Of a stretch of 64,000 nucleotides of DNA, positions 47,301-54,344 are shown in pieces. The position numbers and the translations under genes were made by a program. The stretch's first letter is position 1. Each line of letters starts with the position of its first letter. Under the pieces are notes generated by a model. The model worked only from the letters and a program-made list of their open reading frames with translations, did no database searches and was not told the origin of the DNA. Location of the stretch: NCBI GenBank assembly GCA_021295785.1, contig JAGWBR010000018.1:34725-98724 (forward strand), written 5' to 3'. Source of the stretch: Gemmatimonadota bacterium (GTDB lineage Bacteria; Gemmatimonadota; Gemmatimonadetes; Palauibacterales; Palauibacteraceae).

Positions 47301-47340
47301 AGCGGGACCGACTGCCCTGCCTGGACGTAGGCGTGTTCAT
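44311..47340 (-). CDS. Molybdopterin oxidoreductase (DMSO-reductase family), catalytic subunit
   Basis: About 1010 residues. An N-terminal 4Fe-4S site (CFNCESACG...NCAKGPATLNQ, with the fourth Cys at the end), a likely Mo-ligand Cys in NICSSGARAGY, and the C-terminal molybdopterin domain (MDTRLSNTATHADQWLATQPG, GDLVRVETEIGHF). The gene lacks a Tat signal, so the enzyme is probably cytoplasmic, as SoeA of sulfite dehydrogenase is. It stands with a fused FeS/NrfD subunit and TorD chaperone, but the substrate (sulfite, polysulfide, arsenic or other) cannot be told. ATG 47340 overlaps the NrfD gene; TTG 47232 (LSDWAAKAAERVS) is an alternative. Confidence 0.9.
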   Translation of the reverse strand: MNTPTSRQGSRSRWREQREHGSGGCETARGCRRGTGLSDWAAKAAERVSAARQATESRGETFYPGPSRNHLAAFPPKERWDNWTELDSRCWPERREHSYMLVPTTCFNCESACGLLAYVDRGTLQIKKFEGNPEHPGSRGRNCAKGPATLNQVVDPDRVLHPLKRAGERGEGKWERVAWEDALTDIAGRIATAIREDRRDEVMYHVGRPGEDGFTERIMAAWGVDGHNSHTNICSSGARAGYQFWMGMDRPSPDHANAAAILLVSSHLEAGHYFNPHAQRIMDGVKRGAKLIVMDTRLSNTATHADQWLATQPGSEAAVLLSFVNHLLQTGSWDRDFVRKWFNWEQYLAAEHPDSPREFAAFEHHLKGLYAHCTFAWAERESGVSARRLAEAADMIARAGSRLSTHTWRSAASGNEGGWQVARTLFFLNALTGSIAVPGGTYPSAWNKFVPRPIRLPRHPEHWNELTWPREFPLTMYETSYLLPHFLNEGRGRLDVYFTRVYNPVWTNPDGFQWIEALTDPDKVGLHVALTPTWNETAYFADYVLPMGHGPERHDVHSYETHDGQWIGFRQPVLRAARQRLGQETGDSRHTNPGEVWEENEFWLELSWRIDPTGDLGIRQFVESEERPGSRLTADEYYKWMFENSVPGLADRAAAEDLSPLEYMRRYGAFEIKRGVGPLYAQDVPEPELADVSVDEFGRVYTAAPAPAALNMVPVGMPDADEDGRRPVGVVIDGVVKRGFPTPSGKLEFYSPTLAAWGWPEHALPGYIRSHVHPGAMEPDQKCLISTFRLPVQIHTRSANSKWLDEIAHTNPLWLHPRDAGPLGVRTGDLVRVETEIGHFVLKAWVTEGIKPGVVACSHHMGRWKLAGGPGRGALTAEASLRRDKARWSLSREKGGGPWDSSDPDTSRIWWRDVGVHQNLTFPVHPDPISGMHCWHQAVRVTKAGRGDRAGDISVDAEASRRVFCEWMARTRGAGQHSPDGTRRPHWLIRPVRPVESAYRLPADRNGTR

Positions 47341-48895
47341 GGGCAAACAGGGCGGTGGGGGGGGGGGGCTTTCGTGCGCCGCGGGGCGGGGTGGGGGGCC
47401 CCCGGCGCCGGTGACCTGGAGGCGGCGGCAGACCCGACGGGTCCGCTGGGCTGGATGCTTGGACTGGGCCGCGTGTCATTTCGCGCGCGGCCAGGGCCGC
47501 GTGAGCGGTGGCATGTGTCAGCGTCAGTTCCCCGGCCGTCATCAGGAGATGCGCCCCGAGCCCCAGTCCAAGCATCCAGCCCAGCGGACCCGTCGGGTCT
47601 GCCGCCGCCTCCAGGTCACCGGCGCCGGGGGCGCCGCTCCAGGCCCAGAGGCCCAGGAAAGCCGCCCCCGCCACCAAAGCCTGCAACAGCATGTGGGCCG
47701 GAAGCAGCGAACTCTGCCACAGGTCGCGGGCCTTGGCCTGGGCGAACAGGTACGCCGTGTACACAGCCGTCATCACGGCAAGCGGGGCGCCGACCACCGC
47801 CAGCCACCTGGCGACGGTCGCCGCGCCGGCGTGGCCGACCAATCCCCAGACGGCATGCAGGCTCAACACTCCGCAGTAGCCGGCAATAATGAACGCCCCC
47901 CTGACGAGCCAACTGCGTTTCTGGGGCCGCGTGAAGATCTTATGGAACTGCGAGGGGCGCTCCAGGTCCCACACCAGCAGGGCCCCGGTAACGGCCATCG
48001 CGGCCAGCCCGGCAAACGGGGCCAGGCGCATCCAGGCACCCCCGTCCCACGGCAGCCATCCCGTCAGGCCCAGCCCCGCCAGCACCAGGTACACGCCGGC
48101 ACCGACCGCCTTGGTCAGCGTGTAGAGGCTCACGCGCCAGTCCCACGGGGCCTTGTGGGACACGTCGTACGAAAGGACGGCCGCCGCCGACGAATTGGCC
48201 CCGCGGCGCCCATTCGAATGCGGGTGGCCCGAGCCGATTTCGTGAGGTCCGGCCGGCTGTTCGCTCCACATGAAGAGTCCCCCGTCGGGCCGCGCGGCAG
48301 CCAGCGGATCCAGGGTCGCCTGGTGCGCGCCTTTATAGAACAGCTTCGGGCGGGTTTCTTTTTCGGGGCGCCTGACGGTCAGCGGATCCCTGCCCACCAT
48401 GCGCCCTACCGCCGAATCGGGGTCTTCCAGGTCGCCGACCAGAATGGCCTCGGTCGGGCAGACGGTCACGCAGGCCGGTTCCAGGCCAATGTCGAGACGG
48501 TGCGCGCAGAAATTGCACTTCTCCGCCGCGTGGTCTTCGGGGTTGATGAAAATCGCGTCGTACGGACACGCCGCGATGCATGCCTTGCAGCCGATGCAGG
48601 CCGATTTGTCAAAATCGACTATCCCGTCGGGCCGCCGGTACATGGCGCTGGTCGGGCAGGCCACGGTGCACGGAGCATCGTCGCACTGGTTGCAGCGGGT
48701 GACCTGGAAGGCTCGTCGAGCGTGCGGAAAGGTTCCAACGTCCGCGTATTTTACATAGGTTCTGGTGACGCCTAACGGAACCTCATTCTCCGACTTGCAG
48801 GCGGTCGTGCAGGCGTGACACCCGATGCAGCGGGTCTGATCGATGACCTTGGCCCAGCGAGCTACGGGTTCTGCGGCTGCGGGGGGCTGCTGCAT
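47294..48895 (-). CDS. Fused four-cluster ferredoxin and NrfD-type membrane subunit, C-terminus rearranged
   Basis: A 533-codon frame. Residues 1-150 hold sixteen Cys in four 4Fe-4S motifs (CIGCHACTTAC, CNQCDDAPCTVAC, CIGCKACIAACP, CNFCAHR...CVTVCP); residues 245-470 are NrfD-like helices (YTLTKAVGAGVYLVLAGL, FIIAGYCGVLSLHAVWGL). It carries electrons between quinone and the molybdoenzyme. After AREMTRG the frame enters a Pro-rich stretch that is the translation of an inverted copy of upstream NrfD sequence, then ends HEHAYVQAGQSVPLA, a normal NrfD tail. So the middle of the last helices is replaced. The TAG/TGA stop is at 47294. Confidence 0.88.
   Translation of the reverse strand: MQQPPAAAEPVARWAKVIDQTRCIGCHACTTACKSENEVPLGVTRTYVKYADVGTFPHARRAFQVTRCNQCDDAPCTVACPTSAMYRRPDGIVDFDKSACIGCKACIAACPYDAIFINPEDHAAEKCNFCAHRLDIGLEPACVTVCPTEAILVGDLEDPDSAVGRMVGRDPLTVRRPEKETRPKLFYKGAHQATLDPLAAARPDGGLFMWSEQPAGPHEIGSGHPHSNGRRGANSSAAAVLSYDVSHKAPWDWRVSLYTLTKAVGAGVYLVLAGLGLTGWLPWDGGAWMRLAPFAGLAAMAVTGALLVWDLERPSQFHKIFTRPQKRSWLVRGAFIIAGYCGVLSLHAVWGLVGHAGAATVARWLAVVGAPLAVMTAVYTAYLFAQAKARDLWQSSLLPAHMLLQALVAGAAFLGLWAWSGAPGAGDLEAAADPTGPLGWMLGLGLGAHLLMTAGELTLTHATAHAALAAREMTRGPVQASSPADPSGLPPPPGHRRRGPPTPPRGARKPPPPTALFAHEHAYVQAGQSVPLA
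47398..47468. repeat. Left arm of a perfect 71-bp inverted repeat
   Basis: This arm is the exact reverse complement of 47562-47632, with a 93-base spacer. The right arm is in place within the NrfD reading frame (GAGDLEAAADPTGPLGWMLGLG); the left arm is the misplaced copy. A G run of 12 (47357-47368) lies just outside it. Confidence 0.95.
47562..47632. repeat. Right arm of the 71-bp inverted repeat (native NrfD coding sequence)
   Basis: These bases encode, on the minus strand, part of the NrfD domain and match the family's course. They are perfectly complementary to 47398-47468, with no mismatch in 71 bases, which indicates a recent event or an assembly artefact. Confidence 0.95.
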
Positions 48896-49109
48896 TCACT
48901 GGCCTTGGGGTGGCGTTGAGGTGGCGGGTGTCGCCTTACTTCCGAGACTTCCGGGAAAATCGCAACGGGAACCGCAGCCGGAATCCTGGCCAGGAACCGC
49001 GGCCCTGGCAAGTAAGCCGGGCTGGATTCCTTACCCAATTCACTACATGACCCACCCGAAAAATACAGTGGCTGCGAGCCCGCGCACCGGTGCCGAGGAG
49101 CGAGGGGAA
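48896..49109. promoter_or_regulatory. Divergent intergenic region (NrfD operon / aldehyde dehydrogenase)
   Basis: About 214 bases between two outward-facing genes. It should hold the promoters of the molybdoenzyme operon and of the dehydrogenase operon. AT-richer DNA lies near 49030-49075 (CCTTACCCAATTCACTACATGA...). A GAGGGG ribosome site lies before ATG 49110. No gene. Confidence 0.4.
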
Positions 49110-50480
49110 ATGGCGTTCGAGAGCATCGACCCCGCCACCGGGCAGCGGCTGGCCTCCTTTCCCGCCCTGACCCGCGAACAGATCCGGGCCGCCCTGGACC
49201 TGGCCCGCGATGCCTTCGCCGAGTGGCGCCTGGTACCGCCCGAACGACGCGTCGAGCCACTGCGGCGCCTGGCCGAGACCCTTCTCCGAGGGAAACAGGC
49301 CTTCGCCCGGCTCATGTCGCGGGAGATGGGCAAGCCGCTGGCCGCCGCGGAGGCCGAGGTGGCCAAGTGCGCCTGGGTCGCGCGGCACTATGCCGACACC
49401 GCCCCGGCAGCCCTTGCCCCGGAGGTCCTGGACGTAGGCCCGGCACGGTGCAGGGTCGAGCGCCACCCGCTGGGAGCAGTCCTGGCCGTGATGCCTTGGA
49501 ACTTCCCGTTCTGGCAAGTGATCAGGTGCGCGGCCCCGACGCTCGCGGCGGGCAACGTGATCCTTCTGAAACACGCCCCGAACGTGCCGCAGTGCGGCAT
49601 TGCCCTTGAGGGGTTGTTCGCCCGCGCCGGATTTCCGCGCGGGGTCTTCCAGAACATGTTCGCCCGGGTCGGTGACGTGCCCGCCATTCTCGACGACCCG
49701 ATCGTGCAGGCCGCATCGCTGACCGGTTCCGTGGGTGCGGGAGCGGCACTCGCCGGCGAGGCCGGCCGCAGGGTCAAACGAACCGTTCTGGAGCTGGGAG
49801 GGAGCGATCCTTTCATTGTGTTGTCCGGCGCGGACCTCGACCAGGCTGTTTCGACGGGCGTGGCGGCCCGGATGATGAACAGCGGCCAGTCCTGCATCGC
49901 CGCCAAGCGGTTCCTGATCCACCAGGATATCGCCTCTGAGTTCGAAGCCCGTTTCGTGGAGCAGGTCCGTGCCCTCTGCGTGGGCGGGCCCCTGGACCCC
50001 GCGACGGAGGTGGGGCCCCTGGCGCGGCGCGACATCCGGGATCTGGTGGCGGAGCAGGTTCGCGAGTCGGTTCAGGCCGGGGCGCGGCTGGCCACCGGGG
50101 GGCGGATCCCCGACCGGACGGGCTGGTACTACGAGCCCACCGTGCTGGCCGATGTCCCCGGCGGCTGCCCCGCGGCCGAAGAGGAAATCTTCGGCCCCGT
50201 AGCCAGCCTGCGGTGCGTAGAATCATTGGAAGAGGCGATTGAAGTCGCCAACGGGACGGAATTCGGGTTGTCCGCGTCTGTTTGGACCAACGACCCGGAA
50301 GAGGCCGCGCTGGCTGTACGCGACATCGAGGCCGGCGGTGTTTTCGTCAACGCCATGTCCGCGTCCGATCCGCGGGTCCCGTTTGGGGGCATCAAGAAGT
50401 CGGGCTACGGTCGCGAGTTGGGAGCAGAGGCCCTCCGCGAGTTCGTCAACCTCAAAACAGTGTGGACCAATCCCTCATGA
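49110..50480 (+). CDS. NAD(P)-dependent aldehyde dehydrogenase (succinate-semialdehyde type)
   Basis: A 456-residue ALDH. The core motifs are MPWNFPFWQ, SLTGSVGAGAALA, catalytic Glu in VLELGGSDPFIV, catalytic Cys in MNSGQSCIAAKRF, and EEEIFGPVASL. The short N-terminus and PFGGIKKSGYGRELG tail match the succinate-semialdehyde dehydrogenase group, so GabD-like chemistry is likely. ATG 49110 with a GAGGGG ribosome site; the open frame extends to 48843 but that part has no match. It is coupled to the gamma-glutamyltransferase gene by a 4-base ATGA overlap. Confidence 0.92.
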   Translation: MAFESIDPATGQRLASFPALTREQIRAALDLARDAFAEWRLVPPERRVEPLRRLAETLLRGKQAFARLMSREMGKPLAAAEAEVAKCAWVARHYADTAPAALAPEVLDVGPARCRVERHPLGAVLAVMPWNFPFWQVIRCAAPTLAAGNVILLKHAPNVPQCGIALEGLFARAGFPRGVFQNMFARVGDVPAILDDPIVQAASLTGSVGAGAALAGEAGRRVKRTVLELGGSDPFIVLSGADLDQAVSTGVAARMMNSGQSCIAAKRFLIHQDIASEFEARFVEQVRALCVGGPLDPATEVGPLARRDIRDLVAEQVRESVQAGARLATGGRIPDRTGWYYEPTVLADVPGGCPAAEEEIFGPVASLRCVESLEEAIEVANGTEFGLSASVWTNDPEEAALAVRDIEAGGVFVNAMSASDPRVPFGGIKKSGYGRELGAEALREFVNLKTVWTNPS

Positions 50481-52198
50481 ACAGAACCAACCGAGTCGCA
50501 TTTGACCTGCCCGCGGTGCTGTCGGGCGCCCTGCTCGCCATCTTCTTCCCGGTTTCGGGCGCCGTCGCCCAGGGTGTCGGACAGGTGGCCCGCTCCCCTG
50601 CCGGCGTGGTGTCCGCCGCGCAGCCGATGGCCGCCGTGGCCGGTGCCAGGATGCTGGAAATGGGAGGGAACGCCGCCGACGCCGCGGTGGCCGCCGCCTT
50701 CGCGATCTCGGTCGTGGAGCCCAGCATGAACAGCATCGGCGGACGCAACCAGATTCTGGTGCGGACCCCGGACGGCGAGGTGTTCGGGATCGACGGAACC
50801 ACCAGCGTGCCAACCGGCTACGACCCGAAGACCGCGCCGGGCGCCAGCTACGGGTATGCGACTGTTGGCGTGCCTGGTGTCGTGGCGGGCCTCATGCGCC
50901 TCCATTCCGAGTTCGGTTCGCTTCCGCTGGAGCAGGTCATGGCACCCGCGATTGACTATGCCGAGAACGGGTTCCGGCTTCTGCCCGGCGAGGCCGCGAG
51001 GCAGGCATTCGGGGCCGCCGACGTGGCGAAGAGCGAGGGGGCGGCCCGCTACTACCTGAAGGAAGACGGGAGACCCTACCAGGCCGGCGAGCTCCTGGTC
51101 CAGACAGACATGGCGCGCTCGCTGCGCCGTATCGCCGAATCGGGACGGGACGGGTTTCATGCCGGCGAAACTGCCAGGATGATCGCCGATGACATGGCGG
51201 CCAACGGTGGCTTTTTGACCGAGCAGGCGCTGGCTGACTATCAGGCCATGGACTCGCGAATCGTGCGCGGCTCGTACCGGGGATACGAACTGGTCGGCAG
51301 CGACATTCCCGCGTCCGGGGCGATTTCGATTCTCGCACTCCACATCATGGAGAACTTCGACCACGACTCGATGACCGACGAGGCGTGGGCTTCGGTCGTC
51401 GGCCAGTCACTCGCGCTGGCCCTGACCGAGTACCGGCGGCCTCCCAGCGACAGCTCGGCCGTGCGCGTGACCTCGAAGGAGTGGGCCGCCGAGCTTGCCC
51501 GGCAGGTGCAGACCCCCATGGCCGAAGACAGCCTCCTCTTCGACAAGGCACCGGTGCTTTCCGGCCCGGACGGCGAGGGCCCGTACCCCGGACCGTCCTG
51601 GCTGCAGCCCGATACGGGGCACACAACCCACCTTTCCGCAGCCGACGGCAACGGTATGGCCGTTGCCCTGACACAGACCATCGGGCCGAACATGGGTTCC
51701 AAGGTGGCGACGCCCGGTCTCGGCTTTCTCTATGCCGTGACCCTGGGCGGATACCTGGGGATCAACGAGCCGGGGGAACGGGCCCGATCGGGGATTTCTC
51801 CCCTGATGGTGATGAAAGACGGGGAGCCCGAACTGGTCTTGGGTGCCGCCGGCGGGATTCGGATCATCTCCGCCGTCGTGCAGGCGGTTACGCGGGTGGT
51901 GGACGACGGCCTTTCCCTGCCCGAAGCGCTTGCCGCGGCCCGGGTACACCCCGGGATCAATGAAGACGGCAACCTGGTGGGTCTCTCGGTCGAGGCAACC
52001 GCCCTGGACGGGTGGGACGACGAGTCGCTGTCGGAGTTTGAGGCGCTGGGGTTTGGAGTGGACGCAATCCGCCGGGCAGGGGCGTTCGGCCGAGTGCACG
52101 GGCTTCAGTTCAACCGGGAGACGGGCGTGTGGACGGGTGCCGCCGACCCCGACTGGGAAGGCGCGGCGGTCGCTGCGGGGCCTCCGGGAGGAAATTGA
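50477..52198 (+). CDS. Gamma-glutamyltransferase
   Basis: A 573-residue secreted Ntn-hydrolase precursor. Signal peptide (FDLPAVLSGALLAIFFPVSGAVAQ). The large subunit starts VVSAAQPMAAVAGARMLEMGGNAADAAVA. The self-cleavage and nucleophile Thr lies in DTGHTTHLSAADGNG, followed by the small subunit (PNMGSKVATPGLGFL..., GAAGGIRIISAVVQ). It breaks down extracellular glutathione and other gamma-glutamyl compounds. Start ATG 50477 overlaps the ALDH stop by 4 bases. Confidence 0.93.
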   Translation: MNRTNRVAFDLPAVLSGALLAIFFPVSGAVAQGVGQVARSPAGVVSAAQPMAAVAGARMLEMGGNAADAAVAAAFAISVVEPSMNSIGGRNQILVRTPDGEVFGIDGTTSVPTGYDPKTAPGASYGYATVGVPGVVAGLMRLHSEFGSLPLEQVMAPAIDYAENGFRLLPGEAARQAFGAADVAKSEGAARYYLKEDGRPYQAGELLVQTDMARSLRRIAESGRDGFHAGETARMIADDMAANGGFLTEQALADYQAMDSRIVRGSYRGYELVGSDIPASGAISILALHIMENFDHDSMTDEAWASVVGQSLALALTEYRRPPSDSSAVRVTSKEWAAELARQVQTPMAEDSLLFDKAPVLSGPDGEGPYPGPSWLQPDTGHTTHLSAADGNGMAVALTQTIGPNMGSKVATPGLGFLYAVTLGGYLGINEPGERARSGISPLMVMKDGEPELVLGAAGGIRIISAVVQAVTRVVDDGLSLPEALAAARVHPGINEDGNLVGLSVEATALDGWDDESLSEFEALGFGVDAIRRAGAFGRVHGLQFNRETGVWTGAADPDWEGAAVAAGPPGGN

Positions 52199-52200
52199 GC

Positions 52201-53490
52201 ATGCGGTCCTTCCCGCGGACGTTGGGGTTGCCCTGGGTGGCGCTACTGGGCGCCGTGGCGGCTTGCGGCGACGGCGAACCCGCACCCCCCTCCCCCCCAC
52301 CCCCTGATCCCGACCCGAGCATCGCCTGCGTACCGGTGATCACGCTGCCCGAGGGGTTGTGTGCCGTGGTCCACCACCCCGGGGTGGGGCGGGCACGGCA
52401 GTTGGTCGTGGCAGGCAACGGCGATGTTTTCGTTGGGATGAGATCAGGGGGAGTTGTGGCCCTGCGCGATGAGGACGGCGATCACAAAGCCGACCGAACC
52501 GAGCGTTGGGGAGAGCCGAACGCCAGCGGAATCGGGCTCGGCGAGGAGACGCTGTACCTGGCGGTGGACAACGGCGTGCTGCGGTACCCCCTGGCCGAGG
52601 GTTCGCTGGTTCCCTCGGGGGGACCCGACGTAATCGTCACCGGGCTGCCCGACGAGAGGAACCACGCGGCCAAGAGCTTGGCCCTGCACCCTGACGGGAC
52701 CCTGTTCGTGGGGATCGGGTCACCCGGGAATGCCTGCCAGGATCCCGCCCGCACGCCCGGACTGCCCGGAAAAGATCCGTGCGAGGAGCTGGCGACGCGC
52801 GGAGGCATCTGGCGGTTCGCCGCCGACCAGACCGGCCAGTCTCAGCAGGACGGCGAGCGTTTCTCTACCGGCGTGCGCAACGCGGCGGCGATTGCGGTCC
52901 ACCCCGGAACAGGCGATCTGTATGCCACCATCCACGGGCGCGACCAGCTCAGGGAGTTGTGGCCCTCCTACTATACCGCGGCCGAAGGGTCGGAAAACCC
53001 GGCCGAGGAGTTTGCCCGGATCAACCTGGGCTCCGATTTCGGCTGGCCCTACTGCTACCACAATCCCGCCACCAACCAGAAGCTGCTGGCCCCCGAGTAC
53101 GGGGGAGACGGATCCACGGTCGGTCGGTGTGCCGACATGGACATGCCTGACGTTGTCCTGCCGGCCCACTGGGCTCCCAACGCCATGGCGTTTTCGCACG
53201 CCGGAGCCCCAGAGGGGTACCGCGAAGGGGCATTTGTGGCCTTCCACGGATCCTGGAACCGGTCTCCGCCCCAGCAGGGCTACAACGTGACTTGGATTCC
53301 TTTTGAGAACGGTGAACCAACCGGCGGTTGGTCGGTGTTCGCCGACGGGTTCGCGGGCGGCACGATTTCGTCTTCGGGCCAGGCGGACTACCGGCCCACG
53401 GGCGTGGCCGTGGGTCCGGGCGGGGCCGTCTACATCAGCGACTCCCTGAGCGGCCGCATCTGGAAGGTGATCGAAAAACCCGACCAGTAG
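52201..53490 (+). CDS. PQQ-type sugar dehydrogenase lipoprotein
   Basis: A 429-residue secreted lipoprotein: signal with LLGAVAACGDG lipobox, then a Pro-rich linker (PAPPSPPPPDPDPS) and a six-bladed propeller of the soluble glucose/sorbosone dehydrogenase family. Recognisable blades include DERNHAAKSLALHPDGTLFVGIG, FSTGVRNAAAIAVHP, GSDFGWPYCYH, and GAFVAFHGSWNRSPPQGY-like sequence at the C-terminus (the R and H of the HGSW motif). It oxidises sugars in the periplasm and needs PQQ and calcium. It starts 3 bases after the gamma-glutamyltransferase stop. Confidence 0.9.
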   Translation: MRSFPRTLGLPWVALLGAVAACGDGEPAPPSPPPPDPDPSIACVPVITLPEGLCAVVHHPGVGRARQLVVAGNGDVFVGMRSGGVVALRDEDGDHKADRTERWGEPNASGIGLGEETLYLAVDNGVLRYPLAEGSLVPSGGPDVIVTGLPDERNHAAKSLALHPDGTLFVGIGSPGNACQDPARTPGLPGKDPCEELATRGGIWRFAADQTGQSQQDGERFSTGVRNAAAIAVHPGTGDLYATIHGRDQLRELWPSYYTAAEGSENPAEEFARINLGSDFGWPYCYHNPATNQKLLAPEYGGDGSTVGRCADMDMPDVVLPAHWAPNAMAFSHAGAPEGYREGAFVAFHGSWNRSPPQQGYNVTWIPFENGEPTGGWSVFADGFAGGTISSSGQADYRPTGVAVGPGGAVYISDSLSGRIWKVIEKPDQ

Positions 53491-53496
53491 CCCCAC

Positions 53497-53621
53497 CCGC
53501 GAGACCGCGTTGCGGACGGCATCCTCCAGCGAGGAGGACTCCAGCGCGCAGGTGATCGCCTCCGGTACGGGGCCCTGTCGTGCCGCGACCCCGCGATGTC
53601 TCCGATGACCGTGCCCCACAT
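53497..53621 (-). pseudogene. ADP-ribosylglycohydrolase relic (N-terminus joined to C-terminus)
   Basis: ATG 53621 reads MWGTVIGDIAGSRHD, the start of an ADP-ribosylglycohydrolase (usually M-x-G-x-x-IGD-x-x-GSR). In another frame just downstream comes GPVPEAITCALESSSLEDAVRNAVSRVG, the family's near-C-terminal segment (normally followed by GGDTDT). The roughly 230 residues between, with the metal ligands, are gone. It is an internally deleted remnant between two intact genes. Confidence 0.8.
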
Positions 53622-53663
53622 CACGCCCGTTCCGGCCGGCTGCGACGTGCGCCGCGGCCGGAG

Positions 53664-54302
53664 TTATGCGGGGAGCGGGCTCCCGCCCCCGGCGACATAC
53701 GTCAATCCGCCTTCGTGCTTTTGAGTACAGAGGGGCCGAATGATGAAATCGGCCACGTCAAGCACCCACCCGTGCAGTTCGAGAAGGGATCCCTCCTCCC
53801 AGGCTTGCCGAACAGTCCGATTGTGACCCAGCCGCCGAATCTGCTCGCACACATGAAGCTCAACCAACCGGCGGTGCCGGTCTGCTCCATCCAGAGAATC
53901 CAGTTCGTCTTGGTTGATCCGGACCGACTCGCGGACCTGGTCTACCCATTGACCGAGCGGCCCCGGCAGGTCTCCGCCCAGGGCAGCGTCTATCCCCCCG
54001 CATCCGTAGTGGCCGCACACCACGATTCGGGAGACCCTCAGAACACCCACCGCGAACTGCACCGCCGACAGGACGCCCAGATCGGAAGGCGGGACCGTGT
54101 TGGCGATGTTCCGGTGCACAAACACTTCGCCGGGTTGCAGATCCATGACGACGCAGGGATCCAACCGGCTGTCGGAGCACCCGATCCAAAAAACCGAGGG
54201 GGCCTGCCCCGCCGCCAACTCGCTGGCTCTCTGAGGATTTTCGGCACGAAACCGCCGGGCCCAATCCCGGTTCCGGGCCAGCCAGTCGCTGATTTTCGAC
54301 AT
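53664..54302 (-). CDS. Beta-class carbonic anhydrase
   Basis: A 212-residue enzyme that interconverts CO2 and bicarbonate. Zinc ligands are CSDSRLDP (Cys, with the Asp-Arg dyad) and VVCGHYGCGGIDAAL (His and Cys), the standard beta-CA set. ATG 54302 (MSKISDWLARNRDW) is preferred to 54344, which has an unrelated extension. It is on the minus strand after the GMC gene by 43 bases. It lies next to the ADP-ribosylglycohydrolase relic. Confidence 0.93.
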   Translation of the reverse strand: MSKISDWLARNRDWARRFRAENPQRASELAAGQAPSVFWIGCSDSRLDPCVVMDLQPGEVFVHRNIANTVPPSDLGVLSAVQFAVGVLRVSRIVVCGHYGCGGIDAALGGDLPGPLGQWVDQVRESVRINQDELDSLDGADRHRRLVELHVCEQIRRLGHNRTVRQAWEEGSLLELHGWVLDVADFIIRPLCTQKHEGGLTYVAGGGSPLPA

Positions 54303-54344
54303 GTCGGCAAAGCACCCTGCACCCACGGCACGGTCAGAAATCAC

